Shown: positions 9,601-18,854, counted from the stretch's first letter. The stretch: 64,000 nt of DNA from Hippopus hippopus (GCA_946811185.2 OX328108.1:5417501-5481500), one strand, 5' to 3'. Translations and numbers: made by a program. The notes: a model not told the origin generated them from the letters alone.

Positions 9601-12005
9601 TGACAAAAAAAGACTCTCAAAAAGATGCCAAAAATTTAGAGACTGAAGAACCACCACAACAACCTAATAGTGATCAGCCTGGTTTGGATGATGACAACAA
9701 AGTAGATTCCACCAAGACCTCAAAATCCAGTTTAGACTCTAAGATACATGTCAAATATTCAATGGAATTGTCACATACAAAGGACAGAGACAAGCTTTCA
9801 AGCACAGACCAAGAGAGTGAGAAAGTAAGTAGATCAACTCCATGCAAGAAAAGTGCAGGAACAGGGGGTGGTAGAAAATCCAAGACAAGAAGGGTATGTT
9901 GGGAGTATATACCAGTAACTTCTCCAGATAAAAGTGATGTCATTGATAAAAACCTTAACACAGAAATGTTAGGGTTGAGAGATGAATGGAATAACGTAAG
10001 GGACCACGAGTCATCTGAAAAATCTAAGAGATTGTTAAGGAGAAAAAGCATAGAAACAAATTCAGTTATGAAAAGGACATCTCCAGCTACCATTGAGATG
10101 TTGACAAATTGTAGCAAAAAAGAAAACCAAAAGGTTGAAAGAGGTGGAAGACGTGAAAATGTGACCAGGAAAAGAAATACATGTGCAATAGAGGAAGACA
10201 GTGAATTAATTAAAAACGGTGTGGAAGATGTAGACCTCTATCTAGTTTGCAGTGATGATAAGATACCTTGTTTGTTGGACTCTGTTGAGGATGATAGAAT
10301 TGTATCAAGTGTAAATTTTATTGATGTAGATAACAGCAAACTGCAATTGCCTGTGAAACACTTATCTCCTGTGCCTGAACTTCCAGGCACAAACCTGAAC
10401 ATTGAGAAGAGTAGATGGAATAATGAACATGATAACAAAAACAGTCCTTTCAATCTGCAAAATATTGAGGACAAATCAGAAACAGAAATAGATATGAGAA
10501 GTTCATCTCCAGTATTTAATAAATCTCCTGTCTCTAAAGTACACAAAAATAATTGTGTAGATAAGAATATAAAACCAAGCAAAGAAAGTTTAAGCGAGGA
10601 GAGAAAAAGGCCAAGAATAAGTAAAGCTGTTAGGGATAAAATTAAAATCCATAATGAAGAACCTGTTATGAGACCAAGCCCAATGATAGAATTAAGTCCC
10701 ACAAAGTGTTCAACCCCTGCAAAAACAAATAAGTATATCATTGTTTCTTCACCACGTAGTGGTTACAGCACATCTCCTAGAGAACGACGACGTAGACAAT
10801 GGAAGAGAAAGACACAAGATGCTACGCTAGATGGCTCAAACAGTGACCTGTCAATCATAGAGCAAAGAGCAAAGCGTCGTAAACTTGATAAGTTAAAGTA
10901 TGTGATTGACAAGTATAGTGGCATGGTTTCACCTAAAAGGTCCCGCAGATCTCCAAGAAAGCTGGGAATATTACAAGATGCAAGATCTCCTGTAAAGTCT
11001 GAACAGCAAAGTGTTGTAACTTGTAAGGCAAATGTTTGTAGCAACAGTGCTTCAGAAAATAACAGTACAAACCATAATGTCTCTCTCAAGTGGCAACCAG
11101 TGATGCTACATAGCGAAACATGTGAGGACAATAAGAAAGTGAAACTAAACAAAAGTTGGAGTTTAATCAGTGACAGAAGTGCTTCTAAACTGTTGAGCAG
11201 TGATGATGATGATGATGATGATGATGATAAAGTCAGTTTTACAGGTTTTACGAAGGATGATGTAGATCAGAACAATTCATTACCATCTGACATATCGTTT
11301 GAAGAACATTCAGAGGTAGATATGGATAATACAAAGTATGAATGGTCTGTTGAAGATGAGACTAGCAATATTTACGAGGACTTGTCGAAACTTGTACCTA
11401 CCTTCTCGTCTCCTGGGAAACCATCTGAACCAGACTGGGAATTAAATGTTGATAGTTTTATGAAAAATAAGGTAAATGATAGACATGAGTTATGTATGAG
11501 CATGACAAGTCCATGGCGTGGGTCGCGTAGTGCAACCAGTAATTTTGACAGGAATAGTTCTGTGAATTATAGAAGAACTCCGGTGAAAAACAATAGACAA
11601 AGTTTTATGAACAGAATAAATCAGGTAGATAATGAAGGCCAAGAGAAAAAGACGGATTGGGAAAGGGTGGATGAAGAGGTTGAATTTAATCACAGAAGTC
11701 CACAGAAACTATGCAGTGATTTTAGTCCACTGAGGGCTGTAAATGGTGTCATTTTGGGCCATTCGAGAAAAAATATCACTTCCACTCAAGCTATGAAACA
11801 GAAAAAATCCAAGAAAAGCCTGGACAAGAGTTTTTCTGGGCTGGTTTTTAGCTATGATGATGAAAATGCTGATAATTCAAGCACTGATGTTGAACGTCCA
11901 AGCCAAGATTATAGATTGTTGAAAAAGAAATCGGATGTGAAAAAGAGTTTTAGTTTAAAATACGATGTCTCACCGCAAAAGAAACCTAGGAAAAAGAAAT
12001 CATAA
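560..12005 (+). CDS. DBF4: DBF4 homologue, activator of CDC7 kinase (gene span, 5' exons missing)
   Basis: DBF4 binds and activates the CDC7 kinase, which phosphorylates the MCM helicase at replication origins in the nucleus. Four exons join in frame: 560-682, 1402-1555, 3877-4034 and 5927(or 5930)-12005, with intron phases 2, 0 and 2 between them. The joined second and third exons rebuild a DBF4-type zinc finger: GYCECCKIKYEDLDK then HVREEQHRLY, giving CxxC and HxxxxxH ligands, followed by NYQHLDTLIGS as in other DBF4 proteins. The upstream N and M motifs are not in the window. The window encodes about 2,170 residues; vertebrate DBF4 is roughly 650-700 residues, so the tail is exceptionally long and resembles in scale the insect homologue Chiffon. 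The gene identity is firm. The function of the tail is unknown. Confidence 0.9.
835..1095 (+). repeat. Dispersed element G copy (diverged)
   Basis: It shares GGCTGTTTTCGAAGAAA, ATATCTCTGTTATTACTGAA and a TGACACAGT(T/C)ATG segment with copies at 13505-13790, 26690-27010 (-) and 30715-31045 (-). No coding content is seen. Confidence 0.6.
1101..1144. repeat. Poly-C / (TC)n microsatellite
   Basis: A run of C is followed by about 15 TC units in a DBF4 intron. Confidence 0.95.
1402..1555 (+). CDS. DBF4: DBF4 exon with CxxC half of the zinc finger
   Basis: The acceptor is TTGTTACAG ending at 1401 and the donor is AAA|GTAAGAG at 1556. It encodes a basic helix (ELRRRKELKRRQERKK) and then GYCECCKIKYEDLDK, the first half of the DBF4-type zinc finger. 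The exon ends in phase 0 exactly before the first histidine ligand. Confidence 0.9.
2202..2425. repeat. PAL-C element, internally deleted
   Basis: Ends are GAGCCATTCTTTGTGAAGG and CAGAGCATGGCTCA. It lacks the left half of the GCCTGCGCAG hairpin found in the other copies. Confidence 0.6.
2489..2803 (+). mobile_element. tRNA-derived SINE, first unit of a tandem pair
   Basis: It begins GTTACGGGAGACTACTCC. It has an A-box-like TGGCTCAGTGGTTATGG and a B-box-like GGTTCGAATCC, followed by an unrelated tail. The next unit starts with the same GTTACGGGAGAC sequence. Confidence 0.7.
2804..3012 (+). mobile_element. tRNA-derived SINE, second tandem unit (3' truncated)
   Basis: This is a near-identical head to the previous unit, including GGCTCAGTGGTTATGG, with B box degraded to AGATTCGAATT. 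It ends soon after TTACGGACTTTGTTCG. Confidence 0.7.
3155..3504. mobile_element. Non-autonomous DNA element, TTAAAGATATATCT ends
   Basis: Terminal inverted repeats are TTAAAGATATATCT / AGATGTATCTTTAA. A paralogue at 23074-23421 is alignable over its whole length, including CTCAAGGGATTTGTCC and TTGCAGCTGTCAGG. No open frame is present. Confidence 0.75.
3572..3800 (+). mobile_element. MITE-A copy
   Basis: Complete copy in a DBF4 intron with a TGTGGTAAAGGGTCAA right end. The hairpin core is centred near 3713; one unpaired T in the left arm (ACTTTGTGGG). Confidence 0.85.
3877..4034 (+). CDS. DBF4: DBF4 exon with HxxxxxH half of the zinc finger
   Basis: The acceptor is TTTATCATAG ending at 3876 and the donor is AAAAG|GTTAAG at 4035. 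It starts HVREEQHRLYVKEKSNYQHL, which completes the zinc finger; the following LDTLIGSVQSTAEFL is typical of motif C in DBF4 proteins. It ends on codon position 2. A MITE-A copy begins only 20 bases downstream in the intron. Confidence 0.9.
4054..4329 (-). mobile_element. MITE-A copy with duplicated hairpin core
   Basis: TTAA ends on both sides. One and a half hairpins lie in series (4112-4140 and 4157-4222), both with the shared variant CCCACCATG, indicating an internal duplication after that change. Confidence 0.85.
4970..5470 (+). repeat. Degenerate tandem repeat, AGGTCAAGGTC unit
   Basis: Three diverged units of about 170-180 bp each contain CATGTCC or similar, GGTCAAAGGTCAAGGTC and then a TTTAAAAA/TTTCAAAA stretch. 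A poly-T run sits at 5078-5098. Intronic. Confidence 0.6.
5677..5885 (-). mobile_element. MITE-A copy abutting the DBF4 last-exon acceptor
   Basis: It starts TTAACCTTTTACCACAC and ends in CTGAAATTTCGTTGTT with the last bases lost. Only about 40 bases separate it from the acceptor at 5924-5929. Confidence 0.85.
5924..5929 (+). promoter_or_regulatory. NAGNAG tandem splice acceptor of DBF4 last exon
   Basis: CAGCAG gives two possible acceptors three bases apart. Using the first adds one Ser codon (AG+C), and using the second gives Arg (AG+G). Both keep the reading frame with the preceding exon. Confidence 0.6.
5927..12005 (+). CDS. DBF4: DBF4 last exon: giant disordered C-terminal tail with repeated FWEY/WNN motif
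   Basis: One open exon of 6,079 bases encodes about 2,026 residues ending in a lysine-rich tail and TAA. Composition is dominated by Ser, Lys, Asp, Glu and Asn with no predicted globular fold by eye. A repeated module occurs five to six times, at about 7902-8066, 8541-8690, 8748-8869, 9043-9198, 9888-10050 and a remnant at 10400-10450. It consists of (K/R)(K/R)V(F/C)WEY, a Ser/Glu-rich spacer, (I/V)PK, then LK(S/D)xWNN or WND, (L/V)xD(V/M)R, and a basic stretch. SPRK, SPxK or TPKK motifs are scattered through it (RSPRKL near 6264 and 10948, QSPRKT near 6379), resembling CDK sites or AT-groove-binding motifs. A run of nine Asp is encoded by a GAT microsatellite at 11199-11228. The start is set by the splice acceptor, not by the in-frame ATG at 5886. 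Confidence 0.85.
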
Positions 12006-12025
12006 AAAAATTAAATTGGTGTTGT

Positions 12026-12255
12026 TTAACCTTCTAACACAGAATCCCGAGTTTTAACAACCCCTAAAAAAAAAAAAGACTTTTGAAAACATTGTGGGAA
12101 AAGGAGAAAATGCTAACCAGCATTTTCTCCTCTTCTCTCAAAGTTTTCTATCCTTCCTAGGGCAAATTTCAGTTTGTGAGTCATGTTTAATTTGATGTCT
12201 GCATATGCTCTCAATTTGGACCAGTCTGAAATTTTGTTGATTGGTAAAGGTTTAA
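12026..12255 (-). mobile_element. MITE-A copy in the probable DBF4 3' UTR
   Basis: It begins 21 bases after the stop codon and has TTAA ends on both sides. The core is shortened (AATGCTAACCAGCATT). Confidence 0.85.
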
Positions 12256-12457
12256 AATTATTTTTCGTAAACACAGTATTGATCAGTATGATGCTGGAAA
12301 CAAAATCAAAGGCTCATTGTTGGTTGTGTAAATCAGGATCAGATTGTACAGTATGTGCTATCTGATCTTTGAACTGTACATCAACATACTGTCTCATAGT
12401 TCGTCAGCTATTTTAATCAGTGATTGGGGAATGGCAATATTTAGTCTTTGTCCCCTG

Positions 12458-12463
12458 AATAAA
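12458..12463 (+). terminator. Candidate polyadenylation signal AATAAA for DBF4
   Basis: This AATAAA lies about 450 bases after the DBF4 stop codon. If used, the 3' UTR contains a whole MITE-A copy (12026-12255). No cDNA is available to confirm it. Confidence 0.35.
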
Positions 12464-12587
12464 ATTATCCCTATACTTTTAGCTTAGCTAACCATAAATG
12501 AATCCTTGACCCAAATAATCTCATGTTGAAAGCAAGGAAGCTTTTAAAAGATTATGGGTAAAAGAGAACATGCTGGTAACCAGCTGT

Positions 12588-12645
12588 CCGGCCTGGTAGC
12601 TCAGTGGTTAGTGTATCTAACTGGTGACCTTGTGGTTGCGTGTTG
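12588..12645 (+). mobile_element. SINE-2 tRNA-like head fragment
   Basis: GGTAGCTCAGTGGTTAGTG followed by a tRNA-like arm. The same head occurs on the - strand at 41930-41999 and 62187-62275. It interrupts a MITE-A remnant starting near 12530. Confidence 0.55.
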
Positions 12646-12649
12646 CTGT

Positions 12650-12875
12650 TTCCACAATCTTACGAACATGAAAGTTAGCAACAAATGCATAGCTCAAATA
12701 CAAACCGCACCTGGCGGGATTTGAACCCGTTCGGACAAATATCCTCGTTTTTCGAGGTTTAAAAGACCAACATCATAACCACTGAGCTAAAAAGAATTCT
12801 CCCTAACGCAGTTGTCAGGTATTGATTTTATATGGGAAAGCTATGCAGTAAGGAAGGAGTGATCTCCCGTAACAA
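12650..12875 (-). mobile_element. tRNA-derived SINE (same family as 2489)
   Basis: Reverse complement carries GTTACGGGAGATCACTCC, GGCTCAGTGG-like A box (as AGCTCAGTGGTTATG) and a GGGTTCAAATCCC B box. Confidence 0.7.
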
Positions 12876-12967
12876 CAATCATTTGTATCAAGTGATTTAT
12901 CTGTATACTAAGATGCAAATAATATATATATTGTTTTAAAGTGTTTGTGATTTTGACCCAACAACTC

Positions 12968-13064
12968 CCAACGTGGATTCTTTACCAAAGGGCAAAATTT
13001 TAGACTTGTCCAAACCAAAAGCATTTTCAGATGACAAATGTGGCACAGATTTTGAGATTTATGT
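12968..13064 (+). mobile_element. MITE-A half copy
   Basis: Only the left arm (TTCTTTACCAAAGG to about GACAAATGTGGC) remains, directly before a full copy. Confidence 0.6.
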
Positions 13065-13291
13065 TTAACTCTACCAAACAACAAAATTTTAGACCGGTCC
13101 AAATTGAAAGCATTTGCAGACGACATATCAAATGTAACTAGAATGATGCTTATTGTCAGTGAAAGTGTAGAAAACCTTGTGGGAAAAGGAGAAAATGCTG
13201 GTAACCAGCATTTTCTCCTTTTCCCACAAGGTTTTCAAAAAGCTTATTTGTCAGCGTCGTTAAAACACAGGATTATGTGGTAAACAGTTAA
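13065..13291 (+). mobile_element. MITE-A copy, symmetric CCTTG/CAAGG variant
   Basis: TTAA ends. Both hairpin arms carry ACCTTGTGGG / CCCACAAGGT instead of the usual ACATTGTGGG / CCCACAATGT. Confidence 0.85.
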
Positions 13292-13317
13292 AAGGAGAGA
13301 AAACAATGGGAAAAGGA

Positions 13318-13495
13318 GCATTTTGAAAACATTGCAAGAAAATGAGAAAATGCTGGATTACCGGCATTTTCTCCTTTTTCCATCATGTTTTCTCCCCTTC
13401 AAAGACTTTTTCCTCCATTTGAGCTACATTCTTTTGTCATCTGCAACTGCTTTTGATTTGGACAAGTCCAAAATTTCGTTGTATGGTAGAAAGAC
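13318..13495 (-). mobile_element. MITE-A copy, left end missing
   Basis: Starts in the core (CATTTTGAAAACATTGC) and continues to TTTCGTTGTATGGTAG. The hairpin has several unpaired positions. Confidence 0.7.
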
Positions 13496-13504
13496 AAAAG
13501 GGGA

Positions 13505-13790
13505 TATGTTATCAGCTCGGCTGTTTTCGAAGAAAATGCCAAGTTAATGTTGTAGCCCTGGTGTTGTGCAAAAACTGGGGGATTTTGTAATATCGCTGTT
13601 ATTACTGAAGATATTTACTTCAAACTTGGACAAGTTGTTTACTATCAAAATGCAGGTAACCATCAAAGTATTTTTGACACAGTTATGCCCCTTTTTTGAC
13701 TTTGAATTTTCACTGAAAATCAAGCTGAGCGTTGGCACCTGCATGCGGTGCTCGTGTTTCACTTTGTGCTCAACAGCTAAATTCTAGACT
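13505..13790 (+). repeat. Element G copy
   Basis: Best preserved copy, with CGGCTGTTTTCGAAGAAAAT, the TATCGCTGTTATTACTGAAG block and CTTTTTTGACTTTGAATTTTC. Function and termini unknown. Confidence 0.6.
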
Positions 13791-13874
13791 CATCCATTTT
13801 GATAACACTTGAAGACAACTAATCAAGCCTGTGAAAGCTAGAAAACATGGTTGGAAAGGAAAAAATAATGGTCA

Positions 13875-14060
13875 TTCAACCCTTAGGCTGCTATGCGTGA
13901 CTCACTGACCTTTTACGGATAGTGTAGATCAAGATCAGACTGCACAGAATGTGCAAGTCTGATCTTCAATCTACACTGTCCGATAAGGAGATGTCTTTCC
14001 CCAAAAAATACATTTGAAATGACAAAATTAGTGTTTTTACTGTCCGCTTAAAAGGTTCAT
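13875..14060 (+). mobile_element. PAL-B element
   Basis: A long hairpin GTGTAGATCAAGATCAGACT / AGTCTGATCTTCAATCTACA lies around GCACAGAATGTGC. Flanks match the reversed copy at 21954-22167 (GGCTGCTATGCGTGACTCAC). Confidence 0.7.
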
Positions 14061-14086
14061 TTCAGTACTGTATTTAGCAGAAAGTA

Positions 14087-14315
14087 TTAACCCATTACCA
14101 CTCATTCCCTTGTTTTGAGGCCCCTGAAGAGTAATATTAAGGAAAACATTGTGAGAAAAGAAGAAATTGCTTGTAACAAGCAATTTCTCCTTTTCTCACA
14201 ATGTTTTCTACCCTATATGGTACTTATTTTTCAATTTACACACACTTTGAAATGTCGTCTGCAACTTCTTTCAATTTGGACCAGTCTAAAAATTTGTCGT
14301 CTGGTAATGGGTTAA
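14087..14315 (-). mobile_element. MITE-A copy with three symmetric arm changes
   Basis: TTAA ends. The arms read GTGAGAAAAG.AGAAATTGCTTG and its complement. Relative to the family, three positions changed in both arms, and only one differs between arms. Confidence 0.9.
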
Positions 14316-14348
14316 TGACTTTCCAGTTTTCAAAGGTATGAAATGTTT

Positions 14349-14570
14349 AAGTATTTACCAAAAGACAAAATTGTAGACTGTTCCAAATTCAAAGCATTAG
14401 CAGACAACAAATTTAAAGTGACTCAAAAATTGAAATTTGTTTTGGGAAGGGTAGCAAACATTGCGGGAAAAGGAAAAAATGCTGCTTACCAGCATTTTCT
14501 CTTTTTCCCACAATATTTTCAAAAGGCTTCTTTTACAGTCGTGAAAACCCGGGATTGTTTTGTAGAGTAA
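14349..14570 (+). mobile_element. MITE-A copy, ends eroded
   Basis: Full-length body with a GGGAAAAGGAAAAAATGCTG arm. Terminal TTAA is lost on both sides. Confidence 0.8.
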
Positions 14571-14884
14571 ATTCTTCCTCTCCCCCTTTTTTTTCGGGTA
14601 ATGTTTTGTTATAGATTGAAGTACATGTATATTAGAAATTCATTTATAATTCATCGTATATTGGAGATACAGATTCTACCATTTATCATGAGAAATGAAA
14701 TATTTTGAAACAAAATGCAAATTATGTCTTTCTTTCCACCAACACTGCTGTTACCCAAGTATTATTAGCTCGGATTTTTTCAAAGGAAACATTGAGGTAA
14801 TGTAATAGCCCTTTCATCTTCTCTGTCGTCATTATGGTACAAAAACATTGATATTTATAATATCCTAGTAATATTTCCTATCAT

Positions 14885-15112
14885 TTAACACTTTACCAAA
14901 CTACAAAATTTAAAACTGGTCCAAGTTGAAAGCATCTGCCGAAGACAAACTAGACATGGCTTGAAAACTAAAATTTACCTTGTGAAGGATAGAAAACATT
15001 GTGGGAAAAGGAGAAAATGCAGGTTACCAGCGTTTTCTCATTTTCCCACAATGTTTTCAAAAGACCTCGGTCTCTGAGTCGTTAAAACTCGGAATTGTGT
15101 GGTAAAGAGTTG
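14885..15112 (+). mobile_element. MITE-A copy
   Basis: Left TTAA is present; right end is TGTGGTAAAGAGTTG. The core differs slightly between arms (AATGCAGGTTACCAGCGTT). Confidence 0.85.
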
Positions 15113-15392
15113 TGAATAATTATCCAATCTGGACAAGTCGAAAATCTTTGTCATTTGGTACAGAGTTAATATTTCTTCCTTTCCAAGTATGACCTCAATT
15201 GACAGCTTGGAGAAGTGGCAGTTGCTTGGTACAAGGAAAGGCTGTGACCTTCACCTTGGGCTCGAAAGGCAGCAACTTACATGTATAATCTGCATATTGT
15301 CATCTATCTCCTAACCTGGGTTCCAGCCTCGTCATTTTCTCCTTTTATTTATTTGGTAATTACTTTGTCAAAAATGATGAGGAAATAAAAAT

Positions 15393-15594
15393 TCTTTCTT
15401 TACCGAACGACAAAATTTTAGCCTAGTCTAAATTCAAAGCATTTGCAGACAACAAAATTTTAATGCAACTCAAAAACTGAAATTTGTCTTTGAATGTGTG
15501 GAAAACATTTCTACCAGCTTTTCCTCCTTTTCCCAGTGTTTTCAAAGGCCGTATTCCATAGGGTCGTTAAAACTCAGGACTGGTAATGGGTTAA
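15393..15594 (+). mobile_element. MITE-A copy, core deleted, joined to next copy
   Basis: The left half of the hairpin is deleted. Its right end GGTAATGGGTTAA shares TTAA with the following copy. Confidence 0.8.
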
Positions 15595-15817
15595 CCCTTT
15601 AGCACACAATGACGACTTTTAACACCCCTGATAGAGAAGGCTTTTGAAAACATTGTGGGAAAAGGAGAAAATGCTGGTTACCAGCATTTTCTCCTTTTCC
15701 CACAATGTTTTCTACCCTATCAAAGAAAAATCATTTCATATGATTCACATTGAAACTGCATCTGCAAATACTTTCAATTCGGACAAGTCTAAAATTTGTC
15801 GTGTGGTAAAGGGTTAA
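15591..15817 (-). mobile_element. MITE-A copy
   Basis: Complete with TTAA ends and a perfectly paired core centred near 15686. Confidence 0.9.
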
Positions 15818-15889
15818 AAGGCTATTACAGCCTGGACCCAGGCTATCCATATCCATTAGTTTCAAAAAAATAGCTCCTGCTTTCTGCCT

Positions 15890-16083
15890 TTGTACCACAC
15901 AATCCGAAGTTTCAACGACCCTAAGAGGGATTAGAAAGAAAAATGTTGGTACCAGCATTTTCTTTTTCCTAAATCTTTTCTGCCCATCAAAGAACTTGCC
16001 CTCATTTGTACCAATACTGAATTTGTCTACAAATGTTTCAAATTAAGTTGGAGTCTAAAATTTGTCACATGGGAAAGGGTAAC
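15890..16083 (-). mobile_element. MITE-A copy, core partly deleted
   Basis: Keeps TACCACACAATCCG and GGGAAAGGGTAA ends. The left hairpin arm is mostly lost. Confidence 0.75.
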
Positions 16084-16271
16084 ACTCAACTAGCCAAAGC
16101 CAGCCAGTTTAGAGTTGATACCAATGAAATGGTTGCAGTTCACAGCAGTCAGTAGTGTGTATAGGGCATGTATTATGTCTTTCTGCTAAAGAAAAATGCA
16201 ACAAAAGTGAAGATGACAGTAATGTTCAGGGCTTACAGTATGTCTGTCTACTGAAGAAAGATTACACAAAA

Positions 16272-16494
16272 AGTTATTACTACGCAATCCCAATTTTTAA
16301 AAACCTTGAGGAAGAAGGCTTTTTGAAGCATTGTTGGCAAAAGAAGAAAATGCTGGTATTTAGCATTTTCTCCTTTTGCCAACAAAGTTTTCTACCCTAT
16401 AAAAGACAATCTATAATTTGAACCATATTTGATTATGCTATGCAAATGCTTTGAATTTGGCCAAGTCCAAAATTGTGTCATGTGATAAAGAATC
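16272..16494 (-). mobile_element. MITE-A copy with symmetric TTGGC/GCCAA arms
   Basis: The left arm GTTGGCAAAAG and right arm CTTTTGCCAAC both depart from the family GTGGGAAAAG in the same two ways. The loop has changed to GGTATTT. Confidence 0.8.
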
Positions 16495-16697
16495 AAAAAA
16501 GAGCAATTTTATATTATACCTGTCTACTTAAGAAAGACTAAACAAAAAGTCACTATTTTAAAAAAGAGAATTTATTCAGTAATCATAGTAACAACAGAAA
16601 TAGAATATTATTTATAATTAAAGACAATCTCAACAAACTATCACTAAGATCATTACCCAACTTTCACCAGAAACCCTATCAAATACTTCCCTCTCTC

Positions 16698-16921
16698 TTA
16701 ACTCTTTACCAAACAACAGAATTTCAGGACAGTCCAAATTGAAAGCATTTGCAGATGACAAATGTGACCCAAAAATCGAAAATTGTTTTAGGAAAGGTAG
16801 AAAACATTGTGGGAAAAGGAGAAAATGCTGATTACCAGCATTTTCTCGTTTTCCCACAATGTTTTCTAATGCTTTCTTTCTCAGAGTCATTAAAAGTGGG
16901 GATTGTGTGGTACTGTGTTAA
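16698..16921 (+). mobile_element. MITE-A copy, first of a three-copy chain
   Basis: TTAA at both ends, with the right TTAA shared with the next copy. Confidence 0.85.
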
Positions 16922-17080
16922 CCCTTCACCAAACAATCTCGGTGAACTTTTGAAAACATTGCGGGGAAAGGAGAAAATGCTGGTAACCCTATATGGGAAA
17001 GGAGAAAATGCCAGCAAACAGCATTTTCTTCTTTTCCCAAAATGTTTTCTACTATTGAAGAGAATGAGCCAATCATTTAA
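16918..17080 (-). mobile_element. MITE-A copy, truncated, middle of chain
   Basis: Starts TTAACCCTTCACCAAACAATC and loses most of its long arm before the next copy at 17077. Confidence 0.8.
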
Positions 17081-17302
17081 CCCTTTACCAAACAATCCCT
17101 GGTTTTCACGACCCTAGGAAAAAAGACTTTTGAAAACATTATGGGAAAAGGAGAAAATGCTGGTAACCAGCATTTTCTCCTTTTTCCACAATGTTTTCTA
17201 CCCTATCAGAGAGCTTAAGCTCAGTTCTGTCAATTCTGAATTATGTCTACAGATGTTTTGAATTTGAAAGCATCTTAAATTTATTGTTTGGGAAAGGGTT
17301 AA
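17077..17302 (-). mobile_element. MITE-A copy, third of chain
   Basis: Complete with TTAACCCTTTACCAAAC and GGGAAAGGGTTAA ends. Confidence 0.9.
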
Positions 17303-17384
17303 GCCACAGGTAATTTGTTTTACAAGTCTACAAAATTTAATGCATTCAATTTGGACAAGTCCGATTCTTTTGAATGTTACAAAG

Positions 17385-17591
17385 TTAACCCTGTACTAGA
17401 CGATAACTTTTTAGACTTGATCCATATCAAAACTAACAAAAGAAAGGTGGTTTAAATGATGAGATCTGATAATAAAAGGATAGAAAACAATGTAGGCAAA
17501 GGAGAAAATACTTTTACCGGTATTTTCTCCTATTGCTACAATATTTTCAACAACCTTTTGGAAAAGCAAACATTGTCTGGTAAAGGGTTAA
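17385..17591 (+). mobile_element. MITE-A copy, diverged
   Basis: TTAA ends. Both arms share TGTAG and AATAC/GTATT changes against the family TGTGG and AATGC/GCATT. Confidence 0.8.
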
Positions 17592-17614
17592 ACATATTTC
17601 AATACACAAACATT

Positions 17615-17875
17615 TGAGACATGCTCTGGTAAAACAGGACTTAATGCACCTCCATAATGCATTACCAGTATACCAAGCAAGTCATCACATAATCATGGAT
17701 CAAATAAAATCCAATTTGTGTAACAATCAACTGCATCTGGGGGTAAAATGAGCCTTTGACATTCAGAAAATTTACAAATAGCAAAAAGTTTCAACCCAAG
17801 TCGGCCTGCGCAGGCTGACATGGGTTGATCATTTTTGCAGATGCAATAAGCCCCCATTCACAAAGCATGGCTCAA
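17615..17875 (-). mobile_element. PAL-C element
   Basis: Ends GAGACATGCTCTGG and AAAGCATGGCTCA. The central hairpin is CGGCCTGCGCAGGCTGAC. Confidence 0.75.
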
Positions 17876-17990
17876 TTTCTTTTTCGCTGGACAACATTTT
17901 AAAAAAAAAACCATGGTTGAAAAAAAACTGCATGGATTTAGCAGTCTCATCATTAACCACAATGTTTTCATCTGTGTACTTGTACATGTA

Positions 17991-18219
17991 TTAACTCTTT
18001 AACAAACGACAAAATTTCAGAATTGTCCATTTTCAATGCATTTGCATATCACAAATTAAATGAATTGTCCAAATAATTGGCTTTTTCCTTTTGAATGGTA
18101 GAAAACATTGTGGAAAAAGGAGAAAGTGCTGGTTACCAGCATTTTCTCTAAATACCACTATGTTTTTAAAAGCCTTTCTAGAGTCATTATAAACACAGAA
18201 TTGTTTAGGAAAGGGTTAC
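17991..18219 (+). mobile_element. MITE-A copy, right arm eroded
   Basis: Left TTAACTCTTTAACAAACGAC. The right hairpin arm has decayed to CTCTAAATACCAC. Confidence 0.75.
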
Positions 18220-18307
18220 CTAGTCATAATGGCTTTGGAATTGCTAACATGCACTTTGCTCTGATTCTACTGTCCGCAACTTTCCATTACTTTTTAAATT
18301 TCAAACT

Positions 18308-18854
18308 TTAACCCTTTACCACACATCCCGAGTTCTAATGATCCACAGAGAGAGGCCTTTTGAAACTAAAGCTATCACTAAACGTGATCAATAACCCCCA
18401 CCAGCTCCTTGTCACAAAACAGGTCTTTGTCACAGAAAGCAGAATGGTTTAGTACAAAAGTTGAAAAAAGTTCAAGGGGAGATAATTCCGCAACAAATCG
18501 CACCAGGGTCATGAAAATTGCACATGCACAACTTGATATATATAAGAACACTGTGTGCAAATTTGAGTTCAGTACCTGAAAAAATGTCAGTATTTCGCCG
18601 GACAAATTTGTGTCTATGGACGGACAGACAGCCATGGCGATTCCAGTATACCCCCCTCCACTTCGTTGTGGGGGGTATAAACATTGTGGGAGTAGAAGAA
18701 AATGATGGTAACCAACATTTTCTTGTTTTCCCACAATGTCTTCTATCCTTTGAAAGATGAATTTTATTATGTTTTGAGTAACATTTGATACGTCACTTGA
18801 AAATGCTTTCAATTTGGACAAGGTTAAAATTTTTGTTCTCTGGTATAGAGTTAA
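18308..18854 (-). mobile_element. MITE-A copy split by an inserted element
   Basis: The left end is at 18308-18366 and the remainder at 18680-18854, both with TTAA outer ends. The insertion (18366-18679) lies just before AACATTGTGGG. Confidence 0.85.
18366..18679 (+). mobile_element. Inserted element ending in CCCCCC...GGGGGG hairpin
   Basis: About 314 bp nested in MITE-A. It contains GGACGGACAGACAGCC and ends TACCCCCCTCCACTTCGTTG then TGGGGGGTATA, a small terminal hairpin. No open frame. Confidence 0.65.
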
